Shown one piece after another: positions 15,255-24,266 of a DNA stretch of 41,127 nt. The translations under genes and the position numbers were made by a program. The first letter of the stretch is position 1, and each line of letters opens with the position of its first letter. The notes under the pieces were generated by a model. It was not told the origin of the DNA. It searched no databases and saw nothing but the letters and a program-made list of their open reading frames with translations. Source of the stretch: Pelosinus fermentans (GTDB lineage Bacteria > Bacillota > Negativicutes > DSM-13327); assembly GCA_002434245.1 (NCBI GenBank), contig DJJR01000077.1, forward strand, positions 119,998-161,124. Reading direction: 5' to 3'.

Positions 15255-15550
15255 TAAAATAAAAGACCTCCGTCCCTTATAAAGGGACGGAGGTTAATCC
15301 GCGATACCACCCAAATTATTATGGCACAAACCATAATATCTCATAGGTACGGAGCATAAAATCCTCTATACCTCGCCGCAATAACGGGCAGCAATTCCTC
15401 TAAAAGAGGCCCGGCGCAGCTTACTAATTCTTCAGCCCGCAACTCGTGGATGATTTTCATTGTATTTCATATTACTGGCTTACACCATCTCCAGCTCGCT
15501 GTGAATATTACCAATACAATTACTCTTCCATTCATCGTCATTATAGTCTT
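15255..15550 (-). promoter_or_regulatory. T-box riboswitch leader of ilvBN, probably isoleucine-specific
   Basis: Read on the minus strand, the leader has a Stem I region with AGCGAGCTGGAGATGGTGTAA, the conserved T-box sequence GGGTGGTATCGCGG (around 15298-15314), and a terminator of 13-bp arms (15266-15278 and 15282-15294) followed by CTTTTATTTT. The ACCTCCGTCCC arm can alternatively pair in the antiterminator. In the specifier-loop position I read GAAAATCATCC, containing the isoleucine codon ATC twice in tandem (15449-15454). tRNA-Ile specificity is inferred by eye and fits the ilv genes downstream. Confidence 0.9.
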
Positions 15551-15560
15551 CTTTTTGATT

Positions 15561-15589
15561 ATAATACAAAAAATTCTTCACACTGTCAA
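15561..15589 (-). promoter_or_regulatory. ilv T-box promoter
   Basis: TTGACA (15584-15589), a 17-base spacer and TATTAT (15561-15566) on the minus strand, placing the transcript start near 15554 at the beginning of the T-box. Confidence 0.8.
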
Positions 15590-15667
15590 CAACATTCTTT
15601 ATGAAATGGACATTTAATTACAGAAACCAATAATCACTTCACATTTTTCCTTGTAACTCCATTTGTA

Positions 15668-17371
15668 TTACAGCAGCTTTTCATGTTCAAATACCTTGCG
15701 CAAAAAGGCAACAGGCATATTTCCCGCCTTCAGATACATACTGTGAAATACTTTATCTAACTCGAATCCCTCGAGTTTGCCTTGCTGCGCTTTAACCATA
15801 TCTGTCTTTAATTCCCACACCAATTGATTGCCCGTAAGGTAGCAAAGAGGATAGGCTCTTTCTTGAGAGTACCAGTTTAATTCCGCTTGTACTCTGCCTC
15901 CCACAAACCCAGTCACTTTTTGCAGCAGTTTACCAGCATTGATAAAAGGATCATCAGAAGTTACATCCACATCAATACCTACATCTAAATATTTTATATC
16001 TCCTGTCATGAAGTATAAATCAATTGCCACACGCGCGCCAATTCTGGAAATATCCCTTTTCGCACAAAAACGGGCTTCATCGGTTAGTTCTCCCATATAC
16101 CCAATATCCAGCATATAATCTTCCAGCATCGTGGTCCAGCCCTCTGCATGCTCCATTGCATCAAAATGACGCCGCACTACGGATGGATGGTTCGCTGCGG
16201 TAGCAAGCTGTAAATGATGCCCAGGAATCCCCTCATGGATCATCATCGAAGGGATGGATAGTTCCGTATGCTCATCTACTAACTCTTGACTCAGTGTAAG
16301 GTAAATCACACTGGTCTTTGTTCCAGAGCGAAATGGCGGCGGAGAAACCATAGCCCCAGCTGGAATAGAAGGAGCCATAAAAACAGGTGTCTGCATAATC
16401 AGCATATCCTGCCCTTCCCCTATGGGAAACAGCTTTTTTTCCTGGAGATACTTGATAATCTTATCCTTTTCCTCTTTATATCGTAGAAGGATATCGGAGA
16501 AGGAATCTTTATGGGTAAGCTTTACCTGATATCGCTGGTTCAAAAAAGTATGTAATTCTTCCAAAGTAGTAGTCGGCGGCAAGCTGTATTTATCAATTAA
16601 CTTCCCGCTCAAAAGTTCCAGTTCTTTTCCAGTATTCTGTAAAAACTGGACAGCCATTGTATGTAATTCTTCCAGGGATTTATCAATGCCTCGTAATGCA
16701 ATACATGTTTTAGCCTGTTCTGCCCCAATAAAGAAATTGGTGGTTGTAGGCATTGCTTTGAGTTTTGCTGTATATTCCTCTAAAGCATCATTAGCTTGCT
16801 GCTTTGCAGCTTCCAGCCTTTCTAACTGATTATACTGCTCACTCTTCGCCCAACTATAAAGAGTCTCAAAGAATTCTGGCAGTCCATTTACTTTTTCAAT
16901 ATCCATGCTGACCCAGCGCTCTACAGGTGTATCTAACGTCAAAAGCAATTGTTTCAGGTATTGAGGTACTTTTTCCAGGCGGGCCGTAATATGATCCAGT
17001 CTTTCGTGAGAAGGACGAGGATCGTTGATGAACAGCAGAAACATTCCATCACTAATATCAGCACCCGCAGTGGGTTTTTGCTGCAGCTGGGTTTTACCAT
17101 TAAAGCGATACGTGAGACTATATATGGCAAATTCAACAGCCAATGCCGCCAAATCTAAATCCAGGATTTGATCAAATTCCAATACTCCTTTAGGAAAACT
17201 TATAATATCTGCTAATAATTTCTTACCTACAGCAATACGTAGTGCAGCGTTCTCCAAGCTAGGATTAGGCAGATCATCCAAATGCTTATTGACTCCCAGA
17301 CTCACACAAGCGTTCCCATCCTGAGTAAAGAAATCATGAAATTTTTCGATTAAGACATCATATTCTCTCAT
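15668..17371 (-). CDS. DUF885 family protein, probable zinc metallohydrolase
   Basis: A 567-residue member of DUF885 (usually 550-600). The metal motif HEGIPGHH lies at residues 379-386, inside PSMMIHEGIPGHHLQLA, and resembles the HExxH-type site of thermolysin-like and M32-like peptidases; the downstream EGWTTMLEDYMLDIGYM segment supplies the expected acidic ligand helix. There is no signal peptide or membrane segment, so the protein should be cytoplasmic. The start is supported by GGAGG eight bases upstream. The gene is monocistronic and the substrate is not established; a peptidase role is likely but not shown here. Confidence 0.88.
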   Translation of the reverse strand: MREYDVLIEKFHDFFTQDGNACVSLGVNKHLDDLPNPSLENAALRIAVGKKLLADIISFPKGVLEFDQILDLDLAALAVEFAIYSLTYRFNGKTQLQQKPTAGADISDGMFLLFINDPRPSHERLDHITARLEKVPQYLKQLLLTLDTPVERWVSMDIEKVNGLPEFFETLYSWAKSEQYNQLERLEAAKQQANDALEEYTAKLKAMPTTTNFFIGAEQAKTCIALRGIDKSLEELHTMAVQFLQNTGKELELLSGKLIDKYSLPPTTTLEELHTFLNQRYQVKLTHKDSFSDILLRYKEEKDKIIKYLQEKKLFPIGEGQDMLIMQTPVFMAPSIPAGAMVSPPPFRSGTKTSVIYLTLSQELVDEHTELSIPSMMIHEGIPGHHLQLATAANHPSVVRRHFDAMEHAEGWTTMLEDYMLDIGYMGELTDEARFCAKRDISRIGARVAIDLYFMTGDIKYLDVGIDVDVTSDDPFINAGKLLQKVTGFVGGRVQAELNWYSQERAYPLCYLTGNQLVWELKTDMVKAQQGKLEGFELDKVFHSMYLKAGNMPVAFLRKVFEHEKLL

Positions 17372-17512
17372 CCTAATATCCTCCTGCTGTTAAAGCTATA
17401 CTGTTTTAGAAATTCTTACTATCTATTATAGTATATACTTTTATGTAAAAAACAATTACAATATCCATTTTATCAGCAAAACACTATGTGCCCTAAAAAA
17501 ATAAAACCGTTT

Positions 17513-17704
17513 GAACCGCGAAGACACGAAGAATCGGAAGAGTAAAATATTAAGAGTCAAGCAACATCTTAACAAGTAGGGGATTGCTCGCTATGCTCGC
17601 AATGACAGATTAATGGTACTTTCATCCTCCAAAACTTAAAAATTCTGATGCTATAAAGAAAACTCCTTCGTGTCCTTCGTATTTCTTCGCGAACTTCGCG
17701 GTTC
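17513..17704. repeat. Dispersed palindromic repeat, copy 4, interrupted by a second repeat
   Basis: Ends GAACCGCGAAGACACGAAGA and CTTCGTATTTCTTCGCGAAC then TTCGCGGTT are the divergent (GAAGACACGAAG) form of the family. The middle is about 100 bases longer than in other copies because it contains the GGATTGC...GCAATGACAG repeat at 17552-17608. It fills most of the gap from 17372 to 17764, and no gene is seen there. A 77-codon frame crossing it is not a gene. Confidence 0.75.
17552..17608. repeat. Second dispersed repeat, copy 2, nested in the main repeat
   Basis: AGAGTCAAGCAACATCTTAA then CAAGTAGGGGATTGCTCGCT and ATGCTCGCAATGACAG correspond base for base, with a few differences, to 12081-12139. 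Its position inside copy 4 suggests insertion of one element into the other. Confidence 0.65.
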
Positions 17705-17724
17705 GTTATTTTTTGATATAAAAA

Positions 17725-17750
17725 CACGCACCTCACAAGTGAAGTGCGTG
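17725..17750 (-). terminator. Terminator of the ABC-F gene
   Basis: CACGCACTTCAC pairs with GTGAGGTGCGTG (one mismatch) and is followed on the minus strand by TTTTTAT. It lies 15 bases after the stop codon. Confidence 0.88.
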
Positions 17751-17764
17751 CTGTATAAAGATTC

Positions 17765-19357
17765 TTATTTTCTAGTTGCCACGGTTTCCAAGTATTCATC
17801 ATAGGTCATACGTTTGTCAATGATACCATCTTCCGTAATTTCAATAATACGGTTGGCAATGGTTTGCACAAACTCATGGTCATGGGCAACGAATAACATG
17901 GTTCCCTCAAAGCTGATTAAACCATTATTCAGTGAAGTGATAGACTCCAAATCCAAGTGATTTGTCGGCTCATCAAAGATCAGTACATTGGCACCGCTGA
18001 GCATCATTTTAGACAGCATGCACCGTACTTTTTCACCACCGGATAATACATTGGCAGCTTTTTGACTTTCCTCACCGGAAAATAACATACGACCTAAGAA
18101 TCCTCGAACGAAAGTTTCGTCCGGGTCCCGAGAAAATTGTCTGAGCCAGTCTACCAGATTTAATGTACTATCAAAATACTCCGCATTATCTCTTGGGAAA
18201 TAAGCCTGGGAAGTGGTTACACCCCATTTAAATTCACCGCTGTCCGCTTCCATTTCACCCATTAAGATCTTAAACAGTGTCGTCTTCGCCAAGCTGTTCG
18301 CACCTACAAAAGCAATCTTATCTGCCTTTGTAACAACGAAGCTAACATTATTCAGTACCTTTTCCCCATCAATGGTTTTGCAAAGATTCTCAACGGTTAA
18401 TAGTTGATCTCCTGCTTCTCTGTCTGGTTTAAAAGCGATATATGGATATTTACGGGATGATGGCTTGATATCTTCCAGCGTCAACTTATCCAATTGCTTT
18501 CTACGTGATGTTGCCTGCTTTGATTTAGAAGCATTCGCACTAAAACGCTGGATAAAACTTTGCAAATCTTTCATTTTTTCTTCAGTCTTCTTATTGGCTT
18601 CTTTAGCCATTTTCAATGCCAGTTCACTTGACTGCTGCCAAAAATCATAATTCCCTACATACAGCTGAATTTGACTAAAATCAATATCAGCAATATGAGT
18701 GCAAACTTTATTTAAGAAATGACGGTCATGGGATACCACAATAACTGTGTTATCAAAATTATACAGAAACTCTTCCAACCAGCGAATGGATTCTACATCC
18801 AAATGATTTGTCGGTTCATCCAGCAGTAAAATGTCCGGAGAGCCAAATAAAGCTTGAGCTAACAAGACCCGAACCTTTTCGTTGCCGCTTAAATCTTTCA
18901 TTAATTTCGTATGTAGCTCTTCTCCAATTCCTAGGCCAGTCAACATGCGGGCTGCTTCTGTTTCCGCATCCCAGCCGTTAAGCTCAGCAAATTCACCTTC
19001 TAATTCGCCAACCTTTATACCATCTTCGTCCGTAAAATCGGCTTTCGCATATAATACTTCTTTTGCTTCCATAATTTCAAAAAGTCTGGCATGTCCCATA
19101 ATAACCGTTTTCAGCACATCAAATTCATCAAATTCATAATGATCCTGTTTCAAAACGGCTAGGCGCTCTCCAGATGAAATAATAACTTCACCAGAATTGG
19201 GCTCAATTTCACCTGATAATATTTTTAAGAACGTCGATTTTCCTGTACCGTTGGCACCAATTAATCCATAACAATTGCCTGGCGTGAATTTTATATTGAC
19301 ATCCTCAAACAATGCCCTTTTTCCATACCGTAACGTCAAACCACTTGTACTAATCAT
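17765..19357 (-). CDS. ABC-F family ATPase (YbiT-like)
   Basis: A 530-residue soluble protein with two ATP-binding cassettes and no membrane segments, typical of ribosome-associated ABC-F translation factors. Domain 1 has Walker A GANGTGKST (near 36), signature LSGNEKVR and Walker B ILLLDEPTNHLD. The linker, with KMKDLQSFIQRFSANASKSK, is the P-site tRNA-interaction motif region. Domain 2 has a degenerate Walker A GANSLAKTT, signature LSGGEKVR and Walker B VLIFDEPTNHLD. The loss of the glycine in the second Walker A is, as I recall, usual for the YbiT branch and not a defect. The start has AAGGAAGG upstream. The protein probably resolves stalled ribosomes; a drug-resistance role is possible but not indicated. 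Confidence 0.92.
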   Translation of the reverse strand: MISTSGLTLRYGKRALFEDVNIKFTPGNCYGLIGANGTGKSTFLKILSGEIEPNSGEVIISSGERLAVLKQDHYEFDEFDVLKTVIMGHARLFEIMEAKEVLYAKADFTDEDGIKVGELEGEFAELNGWDAETEAARMLTGLGIGEELHTKLMKDLSGNEKVRVLLAQALFGSPDILLLDEPTNHLDVESIRWLEEFLYNFDNTVIVVSHDRHFLNKVCTHIADIDFSQIQLYVGNYDFWQQSSELALKMAKEANKKTEEKMKDLQSFIQRFSANASKSKQATSRRKQLDKLTLEDIKPSSRKYPYIAFKPDREAGDQLLTVENLCKTIDGEKVLNNVSFVVTKADKIAFVGANSLAKTTLFKILMGEMEADSGEFKWGVTTSQAYFPRDNAEYFDSTLNLVDWLRQFSRDPDETFVRGFLGRMLFSGEESQKAANVLSGGEKVRCMLSKMMLSGANVLIFDEPTNHLDLESITSLNNGLISFEGTMLFVAHDHEFVQTIANRIIEITEDGIIDKRMTYDEYLETVATRK

Positions 19358-19420
19358 ATTTTTACCAGCCTTCCTTTTTTAATGGTACTTAAAATCTGCT
19401 TATTTAAAATTGACAGAAAT

Positions 19421-19441
19421 AAAGAGCCTACTAGGCTCTTT
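19421..19441. terminator. Short terminator after the small 68-residue gene
   Basis: AAAGAGCC-TACTA-GGCTCTTT hairpin just beyond the stop at 19448, with a moderate T-run on either side. Confidence 0.65.
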
Positions 19442-19447
19442 ATTTAC

Positions 19448-19654
19448 TTATTTACTATATGCAAGAGAAAAATTATATGCTAATTTTTCATAGTCTTCCA
19501 AGATATTAACAACTTTAATTTTATCAGCAGCAGTTGCTGCCTCTACATCGCTATTGCCAATTGCAAAGTGTATAATACTTTGTACTTGAAATGGATAATA
19601 TCCTAGTTTTAACAACTTCTTGTAAAGCTGTTGGATACGCTGTTCTATTCTCAT
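19448..19654 (-). CDS. Small protein of unknown function (68 residues)
   Basis: The ATG at 19654 follows AGGGAGGATTCAA, a strong ribosome binding site. The product begins MRIEQRIQQLYKKLLKLGYY, is mostly helical and charged, and has no cysteine cluster, signal or membrane segment. The frame can be extended to 19705, but those residues precede the ribosome binding site. A consensus promoter lies about 290 bases upstream at 19942-19970, giving a long leader if it serves this gene. I do not recognise the family. It could be a small regulatory or anti-sigma-like protein, but nothing in the sequence proves that. Confidence 0.7.
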   Translation of the reverse strand: MRIEQRIQQLYKKLLKLGYYPFQVQSIIHFAIGNSDVEAATAADKIKVVNILEDYEKLAYNFSLAYSK

Positions 19655-19895
19655 TTGAATCCTCCCTAATAACCTATAAACTATAGCGGTAATGATACAA
19701 CACACCTTGTAAATTTGCCCACTATGTACTTAATCAACATTACCACCATTCTATAGGATATGCAGAGACAGGATTTATGATTACTCTTTTTTAACGGAGC
19801 ACAACTCTAATCTACCAATCATTTTTTACAATCGACTTTTTGTATTGCTTTGCTAGAACATACTCGATTACTTTTGCAATTTCTATATAAATATA

Positions 19896-19915
19896 AGCCG
19901 TCAAATATGACGGCT
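19896..19915 (-). terminator. Hairpin in the gap after the sigma-54 activator
   Basis: AGCCGTCA-AATA-TGACGGCT, a perfect 8-bp stem 93 bases after the activator stop, followed on the minus strand by TATATTTATAT. It is either the activator's terminator or the first hairpin of the transcript from the promoter at 19942-19970. The rest of the gap 19655-20007 shows no gene. Confidence 0.5.
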
Positions 19916-19941
19916 CTTAGCTTTCGATATTGATCTTTGTT

Positions 19942-19970
19942 ATTATAACATTATTTTTTTATCATGTCAA
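19942..19970 (-). promoter_or_regulatory. Consensus sigma-70 promoter
   Basis: TTGACA (19965-19970), 17-base spacer, TATAAT (19942-19947): an exact consensus promoter firing toward the small 68-residue gene, with a predicted leader of about 280 bases. Confidence 0.75.
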
Positions 19971-20007
19971 TATCATTATTATTTTTTTGTATCAATCGTA
20001 AATCGCC

Positions 20008-22098
20008 TTATTTAATATTATGCTTCTGTAACTTTTGATAAAATCCCGATCGATGGATTCCTAAAATCTTCGCCGCTTTACTCTTATTACCGCCGGCTTC
20101 TTCTAATACCTTTAAAATTGCCTGCTTTTCCGTATCATCCAGCATCCCAGCCAAATTATCGGAAACTTCAACGGGTTCGCTTTCTTTATTCACTTTTTTT
20201 ACTATAGGAGGTAAATGTTCAGGAGCAATTAACACTTCATGATCATCCATCAAATTTAATGCTCTTTCTAACACATTTTCCAGCTCCCGAACATTGCCTG
20301 GCCATTTATAAGCCATTAATAGTTTTGATGTTGCTGCTGCGATTCCTTCAACGTCATGCTGCACCCGCTTGTTAATCTTTTTTAGCAGCATGTCACATAG
20401 CGCGGGTATATCTTCCGTACGTTCCCGCAACGGAGGAATAGCTAAAGAGATAATATCCAGACGATAATATAAATCTTGACGAAACTCACCTTTTTCAATC
20501 ATTTTCGTCAAATCTCGGTTGGTAGCAGCAATCACCCGCAGATCCAGCTTTATCGTCTTGGTTCCCCCGACCCGTTCAAACTCTCGCTCCTGAAGCACAC
20601 GCAGCAATTTAACCTGCATAGAAATTGGCATGTCGCCAATTTCATCCAAGAAGATCGTCCCCCGATTTGCGAGTTCAAACTTACCTGGTTTCCCGCCTTT
20701 TTTTGCCCCTGTGAAGGCTCCTTCATCATAGCCAAATAATTCTGTTTCCAGCAGATTTTCCGGGAGGGCTGCACAATTCACTTTAATAAAAGGGCCATTA
20801 TTGCGGATACCACCATTGTGAATGGACTGGGCGAATACTTCTTTTCCGGTACCACTTTCTCCTAATATTAGTACTGTAGAATTCCCTTTAGCGGCCTTCA
20901 TCGCAATGGATTTTATCCATTGCATTTTCTCACTTGTCCCAATAATACTGTCAAAGGTGTATTTACCTCCATAGGCTTTGCGCAGCTCTTCCTTATAATA
21001 CTCTAACTCAAATTCTAGTTTATTAAGCTTGTTTGATAGTATTTTTAAATCTTTCACATCTTTAAATACAACTTTTCCTACTGCCCCAACTGTTTCACCA
21101 TCTTTTACAATCGGAATACGAGTTACTACACAGTTATGATCGTTTATCCTTTGGATTTCTGTAATTTCTGCTTTGCCATCTTGGGCAACTACATGCATAC
21201 GTGTATTGGGAATCACGTCAACCACATGCTGACCAATGACCCTTTCCCGTTCGATTCCGAGAAAATCACAATAGGATTGATTAATCATTGTGATTTTACC
21301 GCTCCGATCTACAATTACAATGCCTTCAAAGAAGCTTTCAATTGCAGACTCTAAGGTACTCTTCAAATTCTTTACATTCTCTAATTCAACAGCAACGGTC
21401 TGCAATTCTGTAATATTTTGAAAAACAGCCACTGCACCAATCACTTTATTACCATTTAAAATCGGCGATCGAGTTGTAATAATCGTGCAATTACCAATGG
21501 TTTGCTGTTGATTGACTTCTGTTACCCCTGTTTCTAAGACCCTGCTAAGTCCTGTATTTGATAATACATGATCCACATGATGTCCAATTACGGCATCAGC
21601 TGTTAATCCAGTAATAAATTCTGCAGCTGCATTGAATAACGTTACAATTCCTTCCGCATTTACTGCAGTAACACCATTATACAAAGACTGAATGATGGCT
21701 TCAGTTTCTTCTACTAATAGCAAGGATCTGTCTGATAAATAGGTAACTACATCGTTTTGATGCAATATACCGATTGGACGATTTTCCCCATCTACCACAG
21801 GAAAAAAAGGGCATTGATTTAAGGTAAATTCTTCTTTTAATTCACTAACGCTCTTCGTATATAGCAAAGGAACGACACGATTCGTCATAATATCTTGAAC
21901 ACAAAGATCCTCAATCTTACTAATCGCTACCGCCTTAATAAATCCTCTTTGGCTAATGAATCCAATTAATTTCCCATCATCATCAACTACTAATGCTTTG
22001 TCTGTGCCAGCATTATTAAGAATGACTGCGGCTTCCTTCAACATCATAGTAGGCAACACCGTTACTACGTTCATGTTCATTAAATCCCGTATACGCAT
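20008..22098 (-). CDS. Sigma-54-dependent transcriptional activator with CBS pair and two PAS domains
   Basis: A 696-residue NtrC-type enhancer-binding protein. Residues 1-125 are two CBS domains ([20 protein letters not shown], and [13 protein letters not shown]), which often bind adenosine nucleotides or similar ligands. Residues 130-235 and 255-350 are PAS domains. The AAA+ domain has Walker A GESGTGKE at 413-420, the sigma-54-contacting GAFTGA loop at 460-465 and Walker B IFLDEIGD near 483. A Fis-type helix-turn-helix ends the protein ([20 protein letters not shown]). There is no receiver domain, so it is a ligand sensor and not a two-component partner. The ATG at 22098 follows GGAGGTGGG. 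It is divergent from the sigma-54 promoter of the permease and is the likely activator of it and of module B. Confidence 0.93.
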   Translation of the reverse strand: MRIRDLMNMNVVTVLPTMMLKEAAVILNNAGTDKALVVDDDGKLIGFISQRGFIKAVAISKIEDLCVQDIMTNRVVPLLYTKSVSELKEEFTLNQCPFFPVVDGENRPIGILHQNDVVTYLSDRSLLLVEETEAIIQSLYNGVTAVNAEGIVTLFNAAAEFITGLTADAVIGHHVDHVLSNTGLSRVLETGVTEVNQQQTIGNCTIITTRSPILNGNKVIGAVAVFQNITELQTVAVELENVKNLKSTLESAIESFFEGIVIVDRSGKITMINQSYCDFLGIERERVIGQHVVDVIPNTRMHVVAQDGKAEITEIQRINDHNCVVTRIPIVKDGETVGAVGKVVFKDVKDLKILSNKLNKLEFELEYYKEELRKAYGGKYTFDSIIGTSEKMQWIKSIAMKAAKGNSTVLILGESGTGKEVFAQSIHNGGIRNNGPFIKVNCAALPENLLETELFGYDEGAFTGAKKGGKPGKFELANRGTIFLDEIGDMPISMQVKLLRVLQEREFERVGGTKTIKLDLRVIAATNRDLTKMIEKGEFRQDLYYRLDIISLAIPPLRERTEDIPALCDMLLKKINKRVQHDVEGIAAATSKLLMAYKWPGNVRELENVLERALNLMDDHEVLIAPEHLPPIVKKVNKESEPVEVSDNLAGMLDDTEKQAILKVLEEAGGNKSKAAKILGIHRSGFYQKLQKHNIK

Positions 22099-22109
22099 TT
22101 CCCACCTCC

Positions 22110-22143
22110 AAATGTCTTCTATATAATAAGCCATTAGACATTT
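22110..22143. promoter_or_regulatory. Inverted repeat in the activator leader
   Basis: AAATGTCT (22110-22117) and AGACATTT (22136-22143) are perfect 8-bp arms. They share TGTCT with the candidate activator sites near both sigma-54 promoters, so autoregulation is possible. This is weak evidence on its own. Confidence 0.3.
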
Positions 22144-22269
22144 CTTTTATTATTCCTGCTAATTAGTGTACTCATTCTTAGACATCACCAATACAATAGG
22201 TAATTTACAATATTTTAGTATATTAAGTAAATAAACTACGTGTTCTTAAAAAATAACGAAAACATAACC

Positions 22270-22408
22270 GAACCGCAGAGACGCAGAGGACGCTGAGAAA
22301 AGATTAATAGGGTAAAAACCCTCTGTGCTCTCTGTGGACTCTGTGTCCTCTGCGGTTTACGTTCTTCTTTGTATGCTGTATCGCGGCATTATGCCTTTGT
22401 GGTTCAGA
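22270..22408. repeat. Dispersed palindromic repeat, copy 5, with an extra tail
   Basis: GAACCGCAGAGACGCAGAGG opens the element and GTCCTCTGCGGTTT (to 22357) closes the main arm pair. A further segment ending GGCATTATGCCTTTGTGGTTC at 22408 matches, in reverse, the left end of copy 1. The region 22099-22733 otherwise holds the divergent control signals listed separately. Confidence 0.75.
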
Positions 22409-22558
22409 CAATCTCATTTTTTTCTCTAAAATACTTATACTCCCTCTATAATGTTTAACGTAACTTCAGAAATTGTATCCTTTTGGAATAAAAGGAGAGG
22501 TTCTTGGGAAAGCTATTATTTATTATGTTCTAAATATATGTCTCTTTTCTTGTACATA

Positions 22559-22578
22559 CTGTCTATATATCTATACAG
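22559..22578. promoter_or_regulatory. Candidate upstream activator site for the sigma-54 regulator
   Basis: CTGTCTATATATCTATACAG is an imperfect palindrome about 50 bases upstream of the -24 element, a normal distance for an enhancer site. The adjoining TGTACATA and ACTGTCTAT strings recur upstream of the module B sigma-54 promoter. Assignment is inferred. Confidence 0.4.
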
Positions 22579-22627
22579 ATACTCATCTAAAAAACAGTAA
22601 ACTACTAATTTTCACCCTAATTTGAAT

Positions 22628-22643
22628 TGGCATAAAATTTGCA
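22628..22643 (+). promoter_or_regulatory. Sigma-54 (-24/-12) promoter of the permease-MaoC operon
   Basis: TGGCATAAAATTTGCA fits the consensus TGGCAC-N5-TTGCW with the GG and GC doublets at the correct spacing. Transcription should begin near 22655, about 80 bases before the permease gene. The matching element upstream of module B differs at only a few spacer bases. Confidence 0.85.
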
Positions 22644-22733
22644 TATATCTAGAGATATAATGAAAGGAGGCTTATCAAGACAATAGCTTGCTTTTAGGTT
22701 CACAATTAAACTAAAATAGAGGAGGTCATCATT

Positions 22734-24134
22734 TTGGAAGTAGTAGGTATTATCTTAAGTTTATTTCTTTTAATGTTTTTTGCGTATAGAGGTTTTTCTG
22801 TTATCCTGTTTGCTCCTGTGTTTGCTTTGTTAGCAGCCTCTCTTTCTGGACTGCCATTAATGCCCGCTTATACAGAACTATTTATGGCAAAAGCGGTCAC
22901 CTATATTAAATCCTTTTTCCCTGTATTCTTATTAGGTGCCGTCTTTGGTAAAATTATGGAAGATACTGGCCTTGCAAAAGGCATCGCTCACACTATTATG
23001 AAATCCTTAGGGAAAGAGCGTGCTATTTTAGCAGTTGTTTTAGCTGGTGCAGCACTTACTTATGGCGGCGTAAGCTTGTTCGTAGTTGTGTTCGCAGTAT
23101 ATCCTTTTGCGTCCGCATTATTTAAAGAAGCTGATATTCCTAAAAGATTATTGCCAGCTGCAATTGCCTTAGGAGCTTTTACTGCAACTATGGACTGCCT
23201 GCCTGGTACTCCGCAAATTCAAAATTTAATCCCCACTAACTTTTTTGGTACTAACATTTATGCGGCACCGATTTTAGGTCTTATTGGCGGTGTCCTGATC
23301 TTTACCTTGGGTACGATCTGGTTAGAACGTCGTCGTAAACAAGCTGCAGACCGCGGCGAAGGCTATGGCGCACACACATTAAACGAACCTGAGCCTTCAT
23401 CAGCCGCAACTAAGTTACCTTCTTTTAAAATTGCGATACTGCCATTGTTAGCAGTATTAGTTATAAACTATATCATGACACAAGTCTTCACATGGGATCC
23501 CAATATGCTTGAACCTTTTAAAGCAATGAAACTTCCTTTAACTGCCGCTTCCATTAAAAATGTTATTAGTATCTGGTCACTCATTATTGCCCTAGTATGT
23601 GGTATCTTGCTGGCAATTGCTCTTGGTTTCAACAACCTAGGTAAAGGCATATTAGCCAAATCCTTAAACGCTGGTGCCATTGGTTCCTTGTTAGCAATTA
23701 TGAACACTGCATCTGAAGTTGGTTATGGTAATGTAATTTCTTCCCTTTCCGGTTTTAAAAATATTTCCAATGCGTTAATGAGTATTAAAGTGGGCGGCTC
23801 ACCTCTCGTATCCGAAGCAGTAACGGTAAATATTCTTGCTGGTGTTACTGGTTCTGCCTCTGGCGGTATGTCTATTGCCCTGGACTTAATGGCAAAGGAT
23901 TGGTTAGCCTGGGCAAATTCCATCGGCATGTCTCCTGAAATCCTTCACAGAGTAGCATCTATGGCTTCCGGCGGTATGGATACATTACCTCATAATGGTG
24001 CTGTAATCACTCTGCTTGCAGTTTGCGGAATGACTCATAAAGACTCTTATGGCGATATTTTCGTACTGACTGCTATCAAAACCTTGATGGTATTTGTAAT
24101 TATTTTGATTCATACGACTACTGGAATACTATAA
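22734..24134 (+). CDS. GntP-family permease (candidate hydroxybutyrate-type uptake system)
   Basis: A 466-residue transporter with about 12 hydrophobic segments, starting with TTG after GAGGAGGTCATCATT. Segments such as YIKSFFPVFLLGAVFGKIME, the GGVSLFVVVFAVYPFA helix, and GAFTATMDCLPGTPQIQNLI match the GntP/gluconate-H+ symporter family, whose members include gluconate, fructuronate and D-beta-hydroxybutyrate permeases. The C-terminal GGMDTLPHNGAVITLL loop is also typical. The substrate is inferred from context. It is followed by a MaoC-type hydratase, faces a sigma-54 activator and shares promoter type with a 3-hydroxybutyryl-CoA module, which points to a short hydroxy-acid or crotonate. 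Confidence 0.85.
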   Translation: MEVVGIILSLFLLMFFAYRGFSVILFAPVFALLAASLSGLPLMPAYTELFMAKAVTYIKSFFPVFLLGAVFGKIMEDTGLAKGIAHTIMKSLGKERAILAVVLAGAALTYGGVSLFVVVFAVYPFASALFKEADIPKRLLPAAIALGAFTATMDCLPGTPQIQNLIPTNFFGTNIYAAPILGLIGGVLIFTLGTIWLERRRKQAADRGEGYGAHTLNEPEPSSAATKLPSFKIAILPLLAVLVINYIMTQVFTWDPNMLEPFKAMKLPLTAASIKNVISIWSLIIALVCGILLAIALGFNNLGKGILAKSLNAGAIGSLLAIMNTASEVGYGNVISSLSGFKNISNALMSIKVGGSPLVSEAVTVNILAGVTGSASGGMSIALDLMAKDWLAWANSIGMSPEILHRVASMASGGMDTLPHNGAVITLLAVCGMTHKDSYGDIFVLTAIKTLMVFVIILIHTTTGIL

Positions 24135-24266
24135 TCAGTAGGTCTCTTCAAAAAGTCTCATTTAGGACGGCAAGGGACGAGCATTACTCATCCTTTGCCT
24201 GATATAAGTATACTCTATGATTGCTTTTTCAAGAGTATACCAATCAATTAAGGGAGGGTATTATTC

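Noticed and set aside
17569..17802. 77-codon minus-strand frame at the end of the ABC-F gene
   Set aside because: It covers a terminator and two repeats and overlaps the ABC-F coding end; repeat-derived.
17765..19357. Second Walker A of the ABC-F ATPase (GANSLAKTT) as an inactivating mutation
   Set aside because: A degenerate second Walker A is, to my knowledge, common in the YbiT branch, and all other motifs are intact.
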